Of a stretch of 31,586 nt of DNA, positions 1 to 8,518 are shown one piece after another. A program made the position numbers and the translations under genes. The DNA is from CAZPUI01 sp964415525 (GTDB lineage Bacteria; Acidobacteriota; Holophagae; Holophagales; Holophagaceae). The notes under the pieces were generated by a model, which worked only from the letters and a program-made list of their open reading frames with translations, did not search any database and had not been told where the DNA came from. The stretch covers positions 1-31,586 of the forward strand of contig CAYQAS010000045.1 in the NCBI GenBank assembly GCA_964415525.1, written 5' to 3'. The first letter of the stretch is position 1, and every line of letters begins with the position of its first letter.

Positions 1-1229
1 GCAAGTCCTTCGACATGAAGGTCATCAAGGTCAACCGGCGCCGGGGCAACATCGTTCTGTCCCGCAAGCTCTACCTGGAGACCATCACCAGCGCCCTCAA
101 GGAAGAGACGCTGGCCGGCCTCGAGGAAGGCAAGCTGGTTGAAGGCATCGTCAAGAACATCACCGAATACGGCGCCTTCGTGGACCTGGGCGGCATCGAC
201 GGCCTGCTGCACATCACCGACATGTCCTGGGGCCGGCTCAACCACCCCAGCGAGATGTTCCAGGTGGGCGACAAGGTCGAAGTCGCGATCCTCAAGTACG
301 ACCGCGACACCGAGCGCGTCAGCCTCGGCTACAAGCAGAAGATCCCCGATCCCTGTCTCACCGTCGAGGACCGTTACCACGTGCAGCACACGGTCAAGGG
401 CCGTGTCGTCTCCATCACGGACTACGGTGCATTCGTTGAGCTCGAGCCCGGCGTCGAAGGTCTGGTCCACGTCTCCGAGATGTCCTGGACCAAGAAGGTC
501 AAGTCCGCCAAGGGCATGGTCAACCTGGGCGACCAGGTCGAGGCCGTCATCCTGGCCGTGGACACCGAGAACCGCCGCATCAGCCTGGGCATGAAGCAGA
601 TCACTCCCAACCCCTGGATGGAAGTGGCCGAGAAGTATCAGCCCGGCATGATCGTGGACGGCACCGTCCGCAACATCACCGAGTTCGGCGTCTTCGTCGA
701 GCTGGAAGAGGGCATCGACGGCCTGATCCACATCTCCGACTTCAGCTGGACCAAGAAGATCAAGCACCCCAGCGAAGTGGCCAAGAAGGGCGATAAGCTC
801 ACCGCAAAGGTCCTCAGCATCGATCCGCTGAACCAGCGCATGAGCCTCGGCGTCAAGCAGATGGAGCCCAACGTCTGGGAGACCTTCTTCCAGAACCACC
901 GCGTCGGCGATGCCATCGTCGGCAAGATTGCCCGCCTGACCGACTTCGGCGCTTTCGTCGACCTCGGCGAGGGCATCGAGGGCCTGGTGCACATCTCCGA
1001 GCTCAGCCGCCGCAAGGTGGAGGACATCGCCAAGGAGTTCGTGGCCGGCCAGGATCTTCAGATGAAGATCGTGCGCCTCGACCCCACCGAGCACCGCATC
1101 GGCCTCTCCGTCAAGCAGTACGAGATGGATGCCGAGCGTGGCGAGATGGACGATGCCCGCGCCAAGATGGAGCCCTTCAAGAAGGCGACGCTGGCCGACG
1201 CTTTCGCCAAGGCCGAGCGCGAGATCTGA
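1..1229 (+). CDS. rpsA: 30S ribosomal protein S1, 3' portion (partial at left edge)
   Basis: S1 binds mRNA on the 30S subunit and helps initiate translation of structured or weakly Shine-Dalgarno-led messages. The open frame continues upstream of base 1 with K-S-F-D before the first visible Met at 15, so the gene enters from the left and its start is not in the window. Four consecutive S1/OB-fold repeats are visible at about residues 38-108, 123-196, 209-283 and 296-370, counted from the Met at 15. Each repeat has the pattern G-x-V-x-x-I-T-x-[YF]-G-x-F-V-[DE]-L, then G-L-[LIV]-H-[IV]-[ST], and ends in S-L-G-x-K-Q or a close variant. They correspond to repeats 3-6 of a six-repeat S1; repeats 1-2 lie outside. 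A strong intrinsic terminator follows the stop codon. The family call is certain. Confidence 0.96.
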   Translation, partial: KSFDMKVIKVNRRRGNIVLSRKLYLETITSALKEETLAGLEEGKLVEGIVKNITEYGAFVDLGGIDGLLHITDMSWGRLNHPSEMFQVGDKVEVAILKYDRDTERVSLGYKQKIPDPCLTVEDRYHVQHTVKGRVVSITDYGAFVELEPGVEGLVHVSEMSWTKKVKSAKGMVNLGDQVEAVILAVDTENRRISLGMKQITPNPWMEVAEKYQPGMIVDGTVRNITEFGVFVELEEGIDGLIHISDFSWTKKIKHPSEVAKKGDKLTAKVLSIDPLNQRMSLGVKQMEPNVWETFFQNHRVGDAIVGKIARLTDFGAFVDLGEGIEGLVHISELSRRKVEDIAKEFVAGQDLQMKIVRLDPTEHRIGLSVKQYEMDAERGEMDDARAKMEPFKKATLADAFAKAEREI

Positions 1230-1253
1230 TTCAGCCACACGGCTGGAAAAAAT

Positions 1254-1285
1254 GGGGCCCCCGGCAACGGGGGCCCCTTTCTTAT
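1254..1285 (+). terminator. Intrinsic terminator of rpsA
   Basis: A perfect 10-bp GC stem, GGGGCCCCCG (1254-1263) with CGGGGGCCCC (1268-1277), is closed by a GCAA (GNRA) tetraloop and followed by TTTCTTATT. It begins 24 bases after the rpsA stop codon. The rest of the gap to 1450 shows no gene; it contains only a weak AGGCTT/AAGCCT inverted repeat near 1340-1360. Confidence 0.93.
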
Positions 1286-1450
1286 TCCAAGACCCGCATC
1301 CACAGGAGCACCATTCGCACCGGTTTGCCTCCCAAGGCTTCCTTCACAAGCCTGGGCGGTTCAGAAACCCAATCAACCTCCAGATCTCCATGAGTCACGC
1401 GCCACCTCCCTGAGGCCGATCAGCAAGCAGATACGCATGGGCAGGCAGGC

Positions 1451-4156
1451 ATGGGAGACAGACACATGGACGGCGAGCTGAAAACCCTGTCCGAAGGCTG
1501 GCGTGAGTTCCTGGCCTTCGGAGGCTTCGACTACGTCTGCGAGGTGGACCAGCAGGCCCGCTATCTGGCAGTCAGCCCCAACTACCACACGCTCCTGGAG
1601 ATCCCCGAAGAGAAGCTCCTGGGCCACACGCCCATGGAACTGGGCCTGATCCACCCTGAAGACCTGTCCCAGACCCTGGAAGCCCTGCGCCCCCTTTTCA
1701 CCGCCAACGAACAAGTCCGATTCGAATACCGGGTGAGGGATTCGACAAGCCAGTGGCACTGGATGGAATCCACCGGAAGTGCCTTCCAGACGAAGGCGGG
1801 GGACTGGCGCGCCCTGTTCATCTCCCGGGACATCACCGAGCGGCGGGCGATGGAAGAGACCCGCCGGCGGGAGTCCTTCATGCTCCGGGACATCGTGGAG
1901 TTCAACCCCATGTCCATCCAGCTGCTGGACAAGGAGGGTTACACCCTGTCGGTGAATGCCGCCCACACGCGGCTGTTCCAGGCCGTGCCGCCACCGGACT
2001 ACAGCCTCTTCAGGGATCCGCTGCTTCAGAGCCAAGCCATGGAGCCCCTGCTGGCGCGGATGCGCGCGGGCGAAGTGGTCTTCTTTCCGGAGTTCTACCA
2101 CAACCCCCACGAGATCTACGACGAGTTCCCCGACTGCCCCGTGTGGATCCGCATGGTGGCTTTTCCGATCCACGGTCCGGATGGCACACCGGAGCGCTTC
2201 GTCCTCATGCATGAGGACATCACGGCTCGCCGCACGGCGGAGAAGGCCCTGGAGAAGGAGTCCTCCTTCCTCCGCGACCTGATGGAACACAACCCCATGT
2301 CCATCCAGATCCTGGATATCGAGGGCTACACCCTCCACGTGAACGCCGCCTTCATCAAGCTCTTCGGCAATCCCCCGCCAACCAACTATTCCGTCTTCCA
2401 CGACAGCCTGCTGGGCGATCAGGGCCTCGATCAGCTGGTGGCGGAATTCCGTTCTGGCAAGGTGGTCTATTTCCCGGAGTTCTTCTACAACCCGCATCTG
2501 CTCTATCCGGACGAGAAAGACATGCCGGCGTGGATCTGGATGATCGGCTTTCCCATCCTGGATGCCGAGGGGCGGCCGGAACGCTACGTCCTCATGCACT
2601 CCAACGTCACCGAGCGCCGCCTCGCCGAGGATGCCCTGCGCGCCAGCGAGGCGAAGTTCCGGGAGTTCGTGGAGGGCACGGACGATCTGGTCACCCAGGT
2701 GAATGCCGATGGCACGGTCCTCTACCTCAACGGCGCTGCCGCCAGAACCTATGGACTGGCCCCGGATGCCTGCGTGGGACGTCCTTCCATCGATTTTGTG
2801 CACCCGGATGACCGGGAGCGCACCCTGGCCGAATACCGTCGCTGGATCGAGGACCGCCGTGCCTCGGCCACCCTGGAGAACCGCTGCCAGAGCCTAAGCG
2901 GCGAAATTCATCATCTCCTGTGGTCCGTGAACCTGCACTTCGGCGAACAGGGCTTGACGCAGTTCAACGCCATCGGCCGGGACATCACCCAGGTGAAGCG
3001 CACCGAGGAGATCCTGCGGCAGACCCAGAAGCTGGAGAGCCTGGGCGTGCTGGCGGGCGGCATCGCCCATGACTTCAACAACCTGCTCACCGCCCTGCTG
3101 GGCAACCTGAACCTCGCCCAGATGATGCTCTCGGACGAATCCCCGGCGGCACCCCACTTGGATGCGGTGGAACAGACCGTCCTCAAGGCCTCGGACCTCA
3201 CGCGCCAGATGCTCGCCTACTCGGGCAAGGGCCGCTTCGTGGTCAAGAACCACGACCTGAACCAGCTAATCCGGGAGATGACCCACCTCCTTCAGGTGAG
3301 CATCTCCAAGAAGATCGCCCTGCGCCTGAACCTCGCCCCCTCGTTGCCACCCGTCCAGGCAGATGGCGCCCAGATCCAGCAGGGGATCATGAACCTTGTC
3401 ACCAACGCTTCGGACGCCATCGGCGATCGCGAAGGCAGCGCCGTGATCACCACCGGCGTCCATGAACTCGACGATGCGGACATCACGCGAATCTTTGCCT
3501 CCCACCAACTCCCGGCGGGCCGCTACGTGACCATGGAAGTGAGCGATACGGGCAGTGGCATCCAGCCGGACGTCCTGGAGCGCATCTTCGACCCCTTCTT
3601 CACCACGAAGACCAGCGGTCGCGGTCTCGGGCTCTCCGCCATGCTCGGCATCCTCCGGGGCCATGGTGGCGGCTGCAAGATCTACTCCGAGCCTGGACGT
3701 GGCACCACCTTCCGGATCTACCTTCCCACGGCCCAGGGCGAGGCCGCGACCCAGGGCACGGGAACCCAGCCCCCCGCGAAGAAACTGCACGGTCGGATTC
3801 TGCTGGTGGATGACGAACTCGCCATCCGTCAGTCCCTCCAACGCGCCCTGGAAGTCTTCGGGATGGAGGTCGTGCTGGCAGAGGATGGCCAGGAGGCCCT
3901 GGAACGATTCGAGCGGGACCCCCAGGCCCTGCGGCTCGTCCTCATGGATCTCACCATGCCGCGAAAGGACGGGCGGGAGACCTTCCTCGCCATGCGCCGC
4001 ATCCGCCCAGATATCCCCGTCGTGCTCACCAGCGGATACAACGAGCAGGACAGCATCCAGGAACTCCTGGGCCGAGGGCTCGCTGGGTTCATCCAGAAGC
4101 CCTACCAGCTCAAGGAATTGCGACGGATCCTCAGCGAGATTCTGGAAGAAGGCTGA
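1451..4156 (+). CDS. Hybrid sensor histidine kinase with four PAS domains and C-terminal receiver
   Basis: This is a cytoplasmic-looking hybrid kinase; no signal peptide or membrane segment is visible. Domains in order: PAS1 about 18-135, PAS2 about 144-260, PAS3 about 275-390, PAS4 about 400-515, HisKA with A-H-D-F-N-N (H540 the likely phospho-acceptor), HATPase with the N-box N-L-V-T-N-A-S-D-A and G-box D-T-G-S-G-I followed by F-F-T-T-K and G-L-G-L, and a REC domain from about 780 with D833 in V-L-M-D-L-T-M-P. The expected flow is sensing by PAS, autophosphorylation on H540 and transfer to D833; REC could then pass phosphate on to an unseen partner or act as a sink. PAS2 and PAS3 look like a tandem duplication. 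An in-frame ATG at 1466 with GGGAG 8 bases upstream is an equally good start. The gene converges on the next one with only 6 bases between stop codons. Confidence 0.93.
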   Translation: MGDRHMDGELKTLSEGWREFLAFGGFDYVCEVDQQARYLAVSPNYHTLLEIPEEKLLGHTPMELGLIHPEDLSQTLEALRPLFTANEQVRFEYRVRDSTSQWHWMESTGSAFQTKAGDWRALFISRDITERRAMEETRRRESFMLRDIVEFNPMSIQLLDKEGYTLSVNAAHTRLFQAVPPPDYSLFRDPLLQSQAMEPLLARMRAGEVVFFPEFYHNPHEIYDEFPDCPVWIRMVAFPIHGPDGTPERFVLMHEDITARRTAEKALEKESSFLRDLMEHNPMSIQILDIEGYTLHVNAAFIKLFGNPPPTNYSVFHDSLLGDQGLDQLVAEFRSGKVVYFPEFFYNPHLLYPDEKDMPAWIWMIGFPILDAEGRPERYVLMHSNVTERRLAEDALRASEAKFREFVEGTDDLVTQVNADGTVLYLNGAAARTYGLAPDACVGRPSIDFVHPDDRERTLAEYRRWIEDRRASATLENRCQSLSGEIHHLLWSVNLHFGEQGLTQFNAIGRDITQVKRTEEILRQTQKLESLGVLAGGIAHDFNNLLTALLGNLNLAQMMLSDESPAAPHLDAVEQTVLKASDLTRQMLAYSGKGRFVVKNHDLNQLIREMTHLLQVSISKKIALRLNLAPSLPPVQADGAQIQQGIMNLVTNASDAIGDREGSAVITTGVHELDDADITRIFASHQLPAGRYVTMEVSDTGSGIQPDVLERIFDPFFTTKTSGRGLGLSAMLGILRGHGGGCKIYSEPGRGTTFRIYLPTAQGEAATQGTGTQPPAKKLHGRILLVDDELAIRQSLQRALEVFGMEVVLAEDGQEALERFERDPQALRLVLMDLTMPRKDGRETFLAMRRIRPDIPVVLTSGYNEQDSIQELLGRGLAGFIQKPYQLKELRRILSEILEEG

Positions 4157-4162
4157 AACCGG

Positions 4163-5392
4163 TCAATCCTTCTCGATCTGCCAACGGTCATAGCGGGCGA
4201 GCAGCAGCAGTCCCGGCAAGGCCAGTGCGATGCAAAGCAGGAAGTACGGTGGCCAACCGAAGGCCTTGGCCAGCACCCCGGCGCTGCTGGCGAAGACCGT
4301 GCGCGGCAGCGCCATGAGGCTGCTGAGCAGGGCGTACTGGGTGGCTGCCATGCCCTTGGTACAGGCCCGCATCAGAAAGGCCGTGTAGGCAACCGCACCG
4401 GTGCCGAAACAGAGGTTTTCCGCCACGAGGGTTCCGTACATCAGCGGCCGGTTGAAGCCGACGAGCGCGAGCAGGAAAGGCGTGAGGATGCTCAAGGCCT
4501 GGAGACACCCGAAGATCACCAGTGCCTTCTTCAAGGTCCACTTGCGCATGAGGATGCCCCCAACCAGGGCACCCACGATGAGGCTAGCCAGTCCGACCCC
4601 CTTGGTGGCCAGGCCGATCTCGGACTTCGTGAACCCCTGATCCATCAGGAAGACCGTCGTCAGCGCCGAGGCCATCATGTCCCCGAGTTTATAGAGCAGG
4701 GTGAACGCCAGGATCTCAATGGCGCCCGCGCGTCCGAAGAAATCCTTGAAGGGCAGCACCACGGCATCCACCAGATTCCGCGGTGCGGATTCGGTCGACG
4801 GCTCCCGCACCATCAGGGTCGTGAGGATGCCCGGCACCATCAGGCTGGCCATGACCAGATAGACGACGCGCCAAGGCGCGCGGTCCGCCAGCCAGAGCGC
4901 AAAGGCTCCCGCGATCAACATCGCAATGCGGTAGCTGTTGATGGAGATGGCTGCACCCAGGCCTTGGTCGGATTTGGCGAGGCTCTCAGCCCGCCAGGCA
5001 TCGATCCCGATGTCCTGCGTGGCGCTGGCGAAAGCGATGGCGACTGCCAGGACGGCCATGATGCCCAGGGAGCCCCGCGGATCCTGCCAAGCCATGAGCA
5101 CCAGCAGGATCGAGACGAGGAACTGCCCCAACAGCATCCAGCCCCGCCGCCGCCCCAGCCCCAGGATCGGGTAGGCATCCAGCAGCGGGCTCCACAGGAA
5201 CTTGAGGCTGTATGGCAATCCCAGGATCGCGGTGAGGCCGATCAGGGTGAGATCCACATGGGCATCCTTGAGCCACGCCTGCAGGGTGGAACCCGTCAGC
5301 AGCAGGGGCAGACCGGAAGAAAAGCCCAGAACGCCCACTGCGGCCCAGAGGGCGCCAGCGGGAAGGGGACGGGAAGCGGATGGACGAGACAT
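4163..5392 (-). CDS. AmpG-like MFS permease (muropeptide transporter family)
   Basis: The 409-residue polytopic membrane protein belongs to the major facilitator superfamily. Its best match is the AmpG group, which imports anhydro-muropeptides across the inner membrane for cell-wall recycling. Visible hallmarks are the first helix G-L-P-L-L-L-T-G-S-T-L-Q-A-W-L, the loop P-Y-S-L-K-F-L-W-S-P-L-L-D, the basic G-R-R-R-G-W-M-L-L-G stretch and A-S-A-T-Q-D-I-G-I-D-A-W-R, all typical of AmpG. About 12 hydrophobic segments are present. The frame is open to 5482, but the extra 30 residues are hydrophilic and unlike the family, so the ATG at 5392 is preferred although its Shine-Dalgarno is weak. It is divergent from the propeller-GGDEF gene. 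Substrate is inferred from family only. Confidence 0.85.
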   Translation of the reverse strand: MSRPSASRPLPAGALWAAVGVLGFSSGLPLLLTGSTLQAWLKDAHVDLTLIGLTAILGLPYSLKFLWSPLLDAYPILGLGRRRGWMLLGQFLVSILLVLMAWQDPRGSLGIMAVLAVAIAFASATQDIGIDAWRAESLAKSDQGLGAAISINSYRIAMLIAGAFALWLADRAPWRVVYLVMASLMVPGILTTLMVREPSTESAPRNLVDAVVLPFKDFFGRAGAIEILAFTLLYKLGDMMASALTTVFLMDQGFTKSEIGLATKGVGLASLIVGALVGGILMRKWTLKKALVIFGCLQALSILTPFLLALVGFNRPLMYGTLVAENLCFGTGAVAYTAFLMRACTKGMAATQYALLSSLMALPRTVFASSAGVLAKAFGWPPYFLLCIALALPGLLLLARYDRWQIEKD

Positions 5393-5474
5393 GAAGCCAG
5401 TGTAATTTGAGGCGGATTTGGATCCATTCCGGATATGCCCCGGCAGACATTCACAGCAACTCAATCGGACAGGT

Positions 5475-8429
5475 ATGGACACCGATATACGAAAAACGAT
5501 GCCCCGCCCTCCCGGTCGTCATCTCTTTCTGGTGTTCATGCTCTGGGCCGCCACCCTGGTGCCCGGATGGGGATCCGCTAACCCGCCGGGGCGTCTGCCT
5601 TTCCGCACCTATGGAGCCGAGGCGGGACTGTCCAATCAGGCCGTGACCAGTCTGGCCCAGGACACCCGGGGCTTCCTCTGGGTAGGCACTCAGGGCCACC
5701 TCTTCCGATTCGATGGCAAGACCTTCCAGCCCTTCGGCATGCGGGAAGGCCTTCCTTCAGGCAGCATCACCGCCCTCGCCCCCGATTCCACTTCAGGCCT
5801 ATGGGTGGGCACCTTCCGAGGCCTCGCCCGTCTGCAGGGAAGCCGTTTTCGCACCCTGCCCACTCCACCCGTGGTTGTGCATCAGATTCGAACGCGAGGG
5901 ACCCAGGTCTGGGCCGCCACGGCCGCAGGCCTCCTGGCGGGCTCCGAGACCGAAATGCTGACCCAGGTATCGGGTTGGACCGGCGAAGCGAAAGCCCTCT
6001 GGCTTCCCCCAGAAGGCGAGGCGGTATGGGCTTCCAGTGGTACCAGCCTCCGGTACCGCGAAGGCGGTGGAAGCTGGTTGACTCAGCCACTGCCTGAACC
6101 GGCCGAGCGCATCTTGGACCTCACCGGGGACCACTCCGGCCGTCTCTTTGTCCGCACGCCTACCCGGCTGCTGGTTCGCGATCTTCAAGGCTTCCATGCC
6201 ATCACGCCGCCCTCCTTGGGCATCCCCAGCGAGGAGGCCAAGCTGGTGGTGGATGCCCTGAATCGGCTCTGGGTCCCAACCAATACCGGGCTGTGGCTGC
6301 TGGATAAAGGCGTGTGGTCCAACATCCATTCCGCCAACGGACTGCCCATGGGGAGCCCAAATACCGTGCTGCTGGACCGGGAAGGCTCCCTCTGGGTCGC
6401 GGGTCAGGGGGTGCACCGCCTCCAGGGCCGCGGCCACTGGCAGATCCACCGCGAACCCGAGGGGCTTCCCCATCCCAACATCTGGGGCATCACGCGGGAT
6501 GCCTCTGGCACCCTATGGATCGCCACCAGCGGAGGCCTCGCCCGGGCAACGGAACGCGGCTGGGCGCCTTTCAGAGACAGCCGAGAACTGGCCTTCCGGA
6601 GCATCGCGGCACGCAAAGCGGGAGGCATCTGGGCCTGTGGCCCCGAGGGCAGCCTTTTCAGCGCGGACCGAGTGCTGCGTCGGGATGATGCCGGATTGCC
6701 CCCGGTGCAGGGCCTCTCGATCCTGGAAGACCGGGCGGGCCGACTCTGGGTCGGCACCCGCCAGAGGGGCCTTTACTGCCGCCTGCCAGGCGAAACCCGC
6801 TTCCAGCGAGTGCCTTTGCCTGGAGGCACGGAAGGCGAGCGCATCGGAGGTTTGGCGGAAGGCCCCGATGGGACCATCTGGGCGGCGGGTGGATCCGGCC
6901 TCGCCCGCTTCGAAGCAGGCACCTGGACGCGCTTCACCGAAAAAGACGGCCTGCGGCATCCCCATGTCGAGGCCGTATGCCTCACCCGCGGCGGGCAGAT
7001 ACTCGCGAGCTACTATGAGCCGCTCGGCTTCTCGCGATTCTCCATGGAGGGTCCGAATCTCCGGTTGCTGGGGCACGAGGATGTCAGCACCGGACTCGGC
7101 ACCGACATGGTGTATTTCATGGGTGAGGATGCCCAGAATCGCATCTGGGTCGGGACAGGCCGGGGTGTGGATGTCCTGACGGCAGGCGTCATCCAGCACT
7201 TCGGACGACTCGATGGGCTCGCGGGTGAGGACTGCAACGCAGGCGCATTCCTCGCGGAGATCGGTGATGTCATTTGGGTCGGAACCAGCACCGGGCTCAC
7301 CCGAGGACAGGGGCCATGGCCCCCTTCCGATCCGGCTCCAGCTCCCGTCCTCCTCTCCGCACGCCTGGAGGATCAACCCCTGCCTTTGGAGGAGCCGGCC
7401 CCACTCCGTCTGCCCCATCGCACCGGAGATCTGCATGTTCGCTTTGCCGTCCCCACCTTCCTTCACGAATCAGGGATGGAATCCCGCTATAGATTCATGG
7501 AAAGCGGAGAGGCTTGGCGGACCACCGAGGCTCTGGAACTCCATCTCGGAAACCTCGCTCCAGGGCCACACACCCTGGAGATCCAGTCCCGGAGCAAGAA
7601 AGGTCCCTGGGGTGAGCCGGTCCGCCTGAGCCTCACCCTCGTCGCGGCCTGGTGGCAGCCCTGGTGGGTCCGAATCCTAGGCTTGGCCCTGGTGTTGGTC
7701 GGGCTTGTCCGGGTGCTCCAGCACCACTGGAAGCGCCTTCAGCGGCGCAACCTGGAACTGGAGACCCTCCTGAACCTCGCGGATCAGCTCACCCGGGAAC
7801 TGGAAGTGGCGAACCTCGCACTCCAGCAGGAAAGCACCACGGACCCGCTCACGGGACTGCGCAACCGACGCTACCTGGATAGCAACCTCAGCAACGATCT
7901 GGCCCACGTCGAGCGGGCCTACCGTACGTTCCAGGAACAGGGATTGGACGGTGCACCCGCCAACGCGGACCTCGTGTTCATGATCGTGGATATCGATTTC
8001 TTCAAACGGGTCAACGATACTCACGGCCACATGGCCGGAGATGCGGTACTGCAACAGTTCGCAGAGATCCTGCGCAGAGCCACTCGGGGCAGCGACACGA
8101 TCATTCGCTGGGGCGGCGAGGAATTCATGGTGGAGGCCCGCCATAGCCAGCGCCGGGACATCCCCATCGTGGCGGAGCGCATCCGTCGGTCTGTGGAGAT
8201 GTGGCCCTTCGTGCTTCCGGATGGCCAGGTCATCCGCTGCACCTGCTCCCTGGGTTTCGCACCCTATCCATTCCATACGAATCACCCGCTGACATGGCAG
8301 GAAGTCGTGGATCTGGCGGACCAGTTCCTCTATCGCGCCAAGGCTGAAGGCCGGAACCGGTGGGTGGGGCAGGTCTCCCAGCGCGAGGCCGATGGCGGCC
8401 CCCTTGAATCATTCAGCCAAGATTCATAA
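5475..8429 (+). CDS. Exported two-component-propeller diguanylate cyclase (GGDEF)
   Basis: This is a membrane sensor that should make cyclic di-GMP. An N-terminal hydrophobic signal (H-L-F-L-V-F-M-L-W-A-A-T-L-V) leads into about 600 residues of Reg_prop beta-propeller repeats, recognisable by recurring D-x-x-G-x-L-W-V-G-T-x-x-G-L. A Y_Y_Y-type beta domain (about 655-725) follows, then one membrane helix (about 729-748, W-W-V-R-I-L-G-L-A-L-V-L-V-G-L), a coiled coil and a GGDEF domain. The active-site motif is G-G-E-E-F at 880-884. An intact inhibitory I-site R-G-S-D is at 871-874, five residues before it, so product feedback is expected. The frame opens at a TTG (5418), but ATG 5475 gives a better signal-peptide length; ATG 5499 is also possible. 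No phosphotransfer domain is present, so this is a one-component sensor. Confidence 0.92.
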   Translation: MDTDIRKTMPRPPGRHLFLVFMLWAATLVPGWGSANPPGRLPFRTYGAEAGLSNQAVTSLAQDTRGFLWVGTQGHLFRFDGKTFQPFGMREGLPSGSITALAPDSTSGLWVGTFRGLARLQGSRFRTLPTPPVVVHQIRTRGTQVWAATAAGLLAGSETEMLTQVSGWTGEAKALWLPPEGEAVWASSGTSLRYREGGGSWLTQPLPEPAERILDLTGDHSGRLFVRTPTRLLVRDLQGFHAITPPSLGIPSEEAKLVVDALNRLWVPTNTGLWLLDKGVWSNIHSANGLPMGSPNTVLLDREGSLWVAGQGVHRLQGRGHWQIHREPEGLPHPNIWGITRDASGTLWIATSGGLARATERGWAPFRDSRELAFRSIAARKAGGIWACGPEGSLFSADRVLRRDDAGLPPVQGLSILEDRAGRLWVGTRQRGLYCRLPGETRFQRVPLPGGTEGERIGGLAEGPDGTIWAAGGSGLARFEAGTWTRFTEKDGLRHPHVEAVCLTRGGQILASYYEPLGFSRFSMEGPNLRLLGHEDVSTGLGTDMVYFMGEDAQNRIWVGTGRGVDVLTAGVIQHFGRLDGLAGEDCNAGAFLAEIGDVIWVGTSTGLTRGQGPWPPSDPAPAPVLLSARLEDQPLPLEEPAPLRLPHRTGDLHVRFAVPTFLHESGMESRYRFMESGEAWRTTEALELHLGNLAPGPHTLEIQSRSKKGPWGEPVRLSLTLVAAWWQPWWVRILGLALVLVGLVRVLQHHWKRLQRRNLELETLLNLADQLTRELEVANLALQQESTTDPLTGLRNRRYLDSNLSNDLAHVERAYRTFQEQGLDGAPANADLVFMIVDIDFFKRVNDTHGHMAGDAVLQQFAEILRRATRGSDTIIRWGGEEFMVEARHSQRRDIPIVAERIRRSVEMWPFVLPDGQVIRCTCSLGFAPYPFHTNHPLTWQEVVDLADQFLYRAKAEGRNRWVGQVSQREADGGPLESFSQDS

Positions 8430-8478
8430 ACATTCGGGTCTCATGCCGGTCCCTATTTGGGCGATACGAAAGATGTGA

Positions 8479-8501
8479 CCCCACACCGGGGCCGCTTTTT
8501 T
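8479..8501 (+). terminator. Possible weak terminator after the GGDEF gene
   Basis: A short CCCC (8479-8482) / GGGG (8488-8491) stem is followed, after four bases, by six T residues (8496-8501). The stem is only 4 bp, so it may be fortuitous. Confidence 0.25.
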
Positions 8502-8518
8502 CTGGCCCGAGCCCTGAG

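Noticed and set aside
1373..2803. 476-codon minus-strand frame opposite the hybrid kinase
   Set aside because: Low-complexity antisense shadow of the PAS region; no recognisable family or ribosome site.
5418..5474. Upstream TTG-initiated extension of the propeller-GGDEF protein
   Set aside because: It would place 19 polar residues, including H-S-Q-Q-L-N-R, before an already adequate signal peptide; ATG 5475 fits better.
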